DNA of 35,234 nt. It comes from Nostoc sp. TH1S01 (GTDB lineage: Bacteria > Cyanobacteriota > Cyanobacteriia > Cyanobacteriales > Nostocaceae). The notes under the pieces are model-generated. The model was not told the origin of the DNA. It worked only from the letters and a program-made list of their open reading frames with translations, and did not search any database. The translations under genes were made by a program, and so were the position numbers. Each line of letters starts with the position of its first letter. The first letter of the stretch is position 1. The stretch covers positions 1 to 35,234 of the forward strand of contig JAGKSW010000008.1 of assembly GCA_018993265.1 (NCBI GenBank), given 5' to 3'. Positions 33,847 through 35,234 of this stretch are shown here, in pieces.

Positions 33847-35040
33847 ATGACTTCAGTTTCTCCTCACCAAAAAGCCAAAGCCTTAAAACCCGGTAGCCGT
33901 CGCCCAGCCAAAGAACTGTGCAGCGAATGTGGGCTATGTGATACATACTATATTCACTATGTCAAGGAAGCCTGCGCGTTTATCACCCAGCAGATAGACA
34001 CCCTGGAAACACAAGCTCATAGTCGTTCTCGGAATCTCGACAACCCGGATGAACTTTACTTTGGCGTGCATCAAGAAATGATGGCAGCGCGGAAACAACA
34101 GCCCATCGAAGGCGCACAATGGACAGGCATAGTCAGCACCATTGCCATCGAAATGCTGAATCGCGGCTTAGTGGAAGGCGTGGTCTGCGTCCAAAATACT
34201 AAAGAAGACCGCTTTCAACCCATGCCTGTGATTGCTCGCACTCCAGAAGAAATACTGGCAGCACGAGTAAATAAACCAACACTCTCACCCAACCTTTCTA
34301 TTTTGGAAGAAGTAGAAAAATCCGGGATGAAGCGACTATTAGTAATTGGCGTTGGTTGCCAAATTCAGGCACTCAGGGCAGTAGAAAAGCAACTAGGTCT
34401 AGAAAAGTTATACGTTTTAGGTACACCCTGTGTAGATAACGTTACCCGTGCCGGACTGAAAAAATTTCTAGAAACCACCAGTCGATCGCCTGAGACAGTA
34501 GTACACTACGAATTCATGCAAGACTTCCGTATTCACTTCAAACACGAAGACGGTTCAATAGAGAAAGTACCATTCTTTGGCTTAAAAACCAACCAACTCA
34601 AAGATGTCTTCGCACCCTCCTGTATGAGTTGCTTTGATTACGTCAACTCCCTAGCTGATTTAGTCGTTGGTTACATGGGCGCACCCTTCGGCTGGCAGTG
34701 GATTGTCGTGAGAAATGATACAGGTAAAGAAATGCTGGACTTAGTAAAAGACCAGATAGACACTCAACCAGTAATGTCCCAAGGAAACCGCAAAGAAGCC
34801 GTACAGCAGGGGATTCCGGCTTATGACAAAGGCGTAACCTTACCGATGTGGGTGGCGAAAATGATGGGTGTGGTGATTGATAAAATCGGCCCCAAAGGTT
34901 TGGAATATGCACGCTTCTCCATTGATTCGCACTTTACACGCAATTATTTGTATGTGAAGCGGAATCATCCTGAGAAGTTGGAAGCGCACGTGCCGGAGTT
35001 TGCTAAACGGATTGTTGGGCAGTATAAGTTACCGGATTAA
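33847..35040 (+). CDS. bciB: ferredoxin-dependent divinyl (proto)chlorophyllide 8-vinyl reductase
   Basis: The 397-residue protein belongs to the F420-hydrogenase beta-subunit-like family (FrhB_N and FrhB_C domains), which includes BciB and the plant 7-hydroxymethyl-chlorophyll reductase. In cyanobacteria this type reduces the 8-vinyl group on the way to chlorophyll a, using FAD, [4Fe-4S] clusters and ferredoxin. Cys clusters are visible at CSECGLC (about 25-31), GVGCQIQ, GTPCVDN and APSCMSCFDYVN (about 256-267), and the flavin-type segment GYMGAPFGWQW is present. The protein is full length. ATG 33847 begins the family-like N-terminus. It is 319 bases behind acsF, so it may have its own promoter. 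Its enzyme acts near AcsF in the pathway. Confidence 0.92.
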   Translation: MTSVSPHQKAKALKPGSRRPAKELCSECGLCDTYYIHYVKEACAFITQQIDTLETQAHSRSRNLDNPDELYFGVHQEMMAARKQQPIEGAQWTGIVSTIAIEMLNRGLVEGVVCVQNTKEDRFQPMPVIARTPEEILAARVNKPTLSPNLSILEEVEKSGMKRLLVIGVGCQIQALRAVEKQLGLEKLYVLGTPCVDNVTRAGLKKFLETTSRSPETVVHYEFMQDFRIHFKHEDGSIEKVPFFGLKTNQLKDVFAPSCMSCFDYVNSLADLVVGYMGAPFGWQWIVVRNDTGKEMLDLVKDQIDTQPVMSQGNRKEAVQQGIPAYDKGVTLPMWVAKMMGVVIDKIGPKGLEYARFSIDSHFTRNYLYVKRNHPEKLEAHVPEFAKRIVGQYKLPD

Positions 35041-35049
35041 AGCCTCACG

Positions 35050-35116
35050 CAGAGGAGCCACTGCGTTGGGCGGGTTTCCCGACTTGAAGCAAGTGGCGTG
35101 CGCGGAGGCGCAGAGA
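35050..35116. repeat. dispersed GC-rich palindromic repeat
   Basis: A stretch with GCGGGTTTCCCG and CTTGAAGCAAG hairpins followed by GCGGAGGCGCAGAG. Similar GGGAGGGTTTCCCTCC and CAACTGGCG words occur inside the MITE-like element (about 12911-12945), so it is likely the same repeat class. Confidence 0.55.
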
Positions 35117-35121
35117 GTTTT

Positions 35122-35234
35122 TTAGAGGTTGTTGACTACGCGGGAGATTCCATCTTTGATGAGTGTGACGTTGAAGTTGATGAGTAATCCGACTCGTTTA
35201 TCAGCAAGACGGAGTTGAGCCACTCCCCCGTTTT
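35122..35234 (-). CDS. partial GxxExxY family protein (C-terminal end)
   Basis: The minus-strand frame ending at TAA 35124-35122 encodes about 36 residues with RLADKRVGLLINFNVTLIKDG followed by RVVNNL. This matches the C-terminus of GxxExxY proteins, a small PD-(D/E)XK-related nuclease-like family that is common and often multi-copy in cyanobacteria. The rest lies beyond the right edge, so the start and intactness cannot be judged. Its function is not known. Confidence 0.72.
   Translation of the reverse strand, partial: NGGVAQLRLADKRVGLLINFNVTLIKDGISRVVNNL

Noticed and set aside
1-35234. tRNA, rRNA or other known structural RNA genes
   Set aside because: No cloverleaf-like segment or rRNA signature was noticed by eye in the spacers; a covariance search was not possible.

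Overview
The window comes from a filamentous, heterocyst-type cyanobacterium of the Nostoc/Anabaena group. The evidence is the many GCGATCGC-type octamers inside and outside genes, heptamer tandem repeats in the spacers, chlorophyll and bilin biosynthesis genes, a deoxyhypusine-synthase-like homospermidine gene, an SLH/OprB-type porin and two group-2 sigma factors. From memory, two group-2 sigma genes with the homospermidine gene between them resemble the alr3800-alr3810 stretch of Anabaena sp. PCC 7120. I could not check that by alignment.

Layout. 1-5.3 kb: a large membrane photosensor candidate with three tandem cyanobacteriochrome-type GAF domains and an eroded chemoreceptor signalling tail, then a convergent secreted fasciclin protein. 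5.3-12.2 kb: a GST, a HerA/DUF87-type ATPase, a group-2 sigma factor with a clear terminator, an HGSNAT/DUF5009-like membrane protein and a sugar-1-phosphate nucleotidyltransferase. 12.2-19.8 kb: small unknown genes, a MITE-like element, a Uma2 nuclease, an SLH porin, a TerB-like/Mo-nitro_C protein, ObgE, a Uma2 remnant and an exported unknown protein. 19.9-27.4 kb: corrinoid adenosyltransferase, a macrodomain remnant, the homospermidine gene, a PAS/GAF protein with a degenerate class III cyclase domain, a broken small gene, an unknown acidic/helical protein and a second group-2 sigma factor flanked by mirrored arrays of hairpins. 27.9-35.0 kb: a tetrapyrrole and oxygen-related block: acyl desaturase, HemN, heme oxygenase and HemF on the minus strand, and AcsF and BciB on the plus strand. 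The right edge cuts a GxxExxY-type gene.

How the genes fit together. The right third covers successive tetrapyrrole steps: coproporphyrinogen oxidation by O2-dependent HemF and O2-independent HemN, heme opening to biliverdin (heme oxygenase), formation of the chlorophyll fifth ring (AcsF) and 8-vinyl reduction (BciB). In Synechocystis a low-oxygen acsF2-ho2-hemN operon is known, so this block is probably its counterpart. The hemF/acsF divergent spacer holds two copies of an ATAACT-N4-AGTTAT palindrome, one in front of each gene, which I propose as operators. The most interesting items are these twin palindromes, the three-GAF photosensor with a lost CheA/CheW tip, the covarying hairpin arrays around the second sigma gene, and several gene remnants and mobile-element traces.
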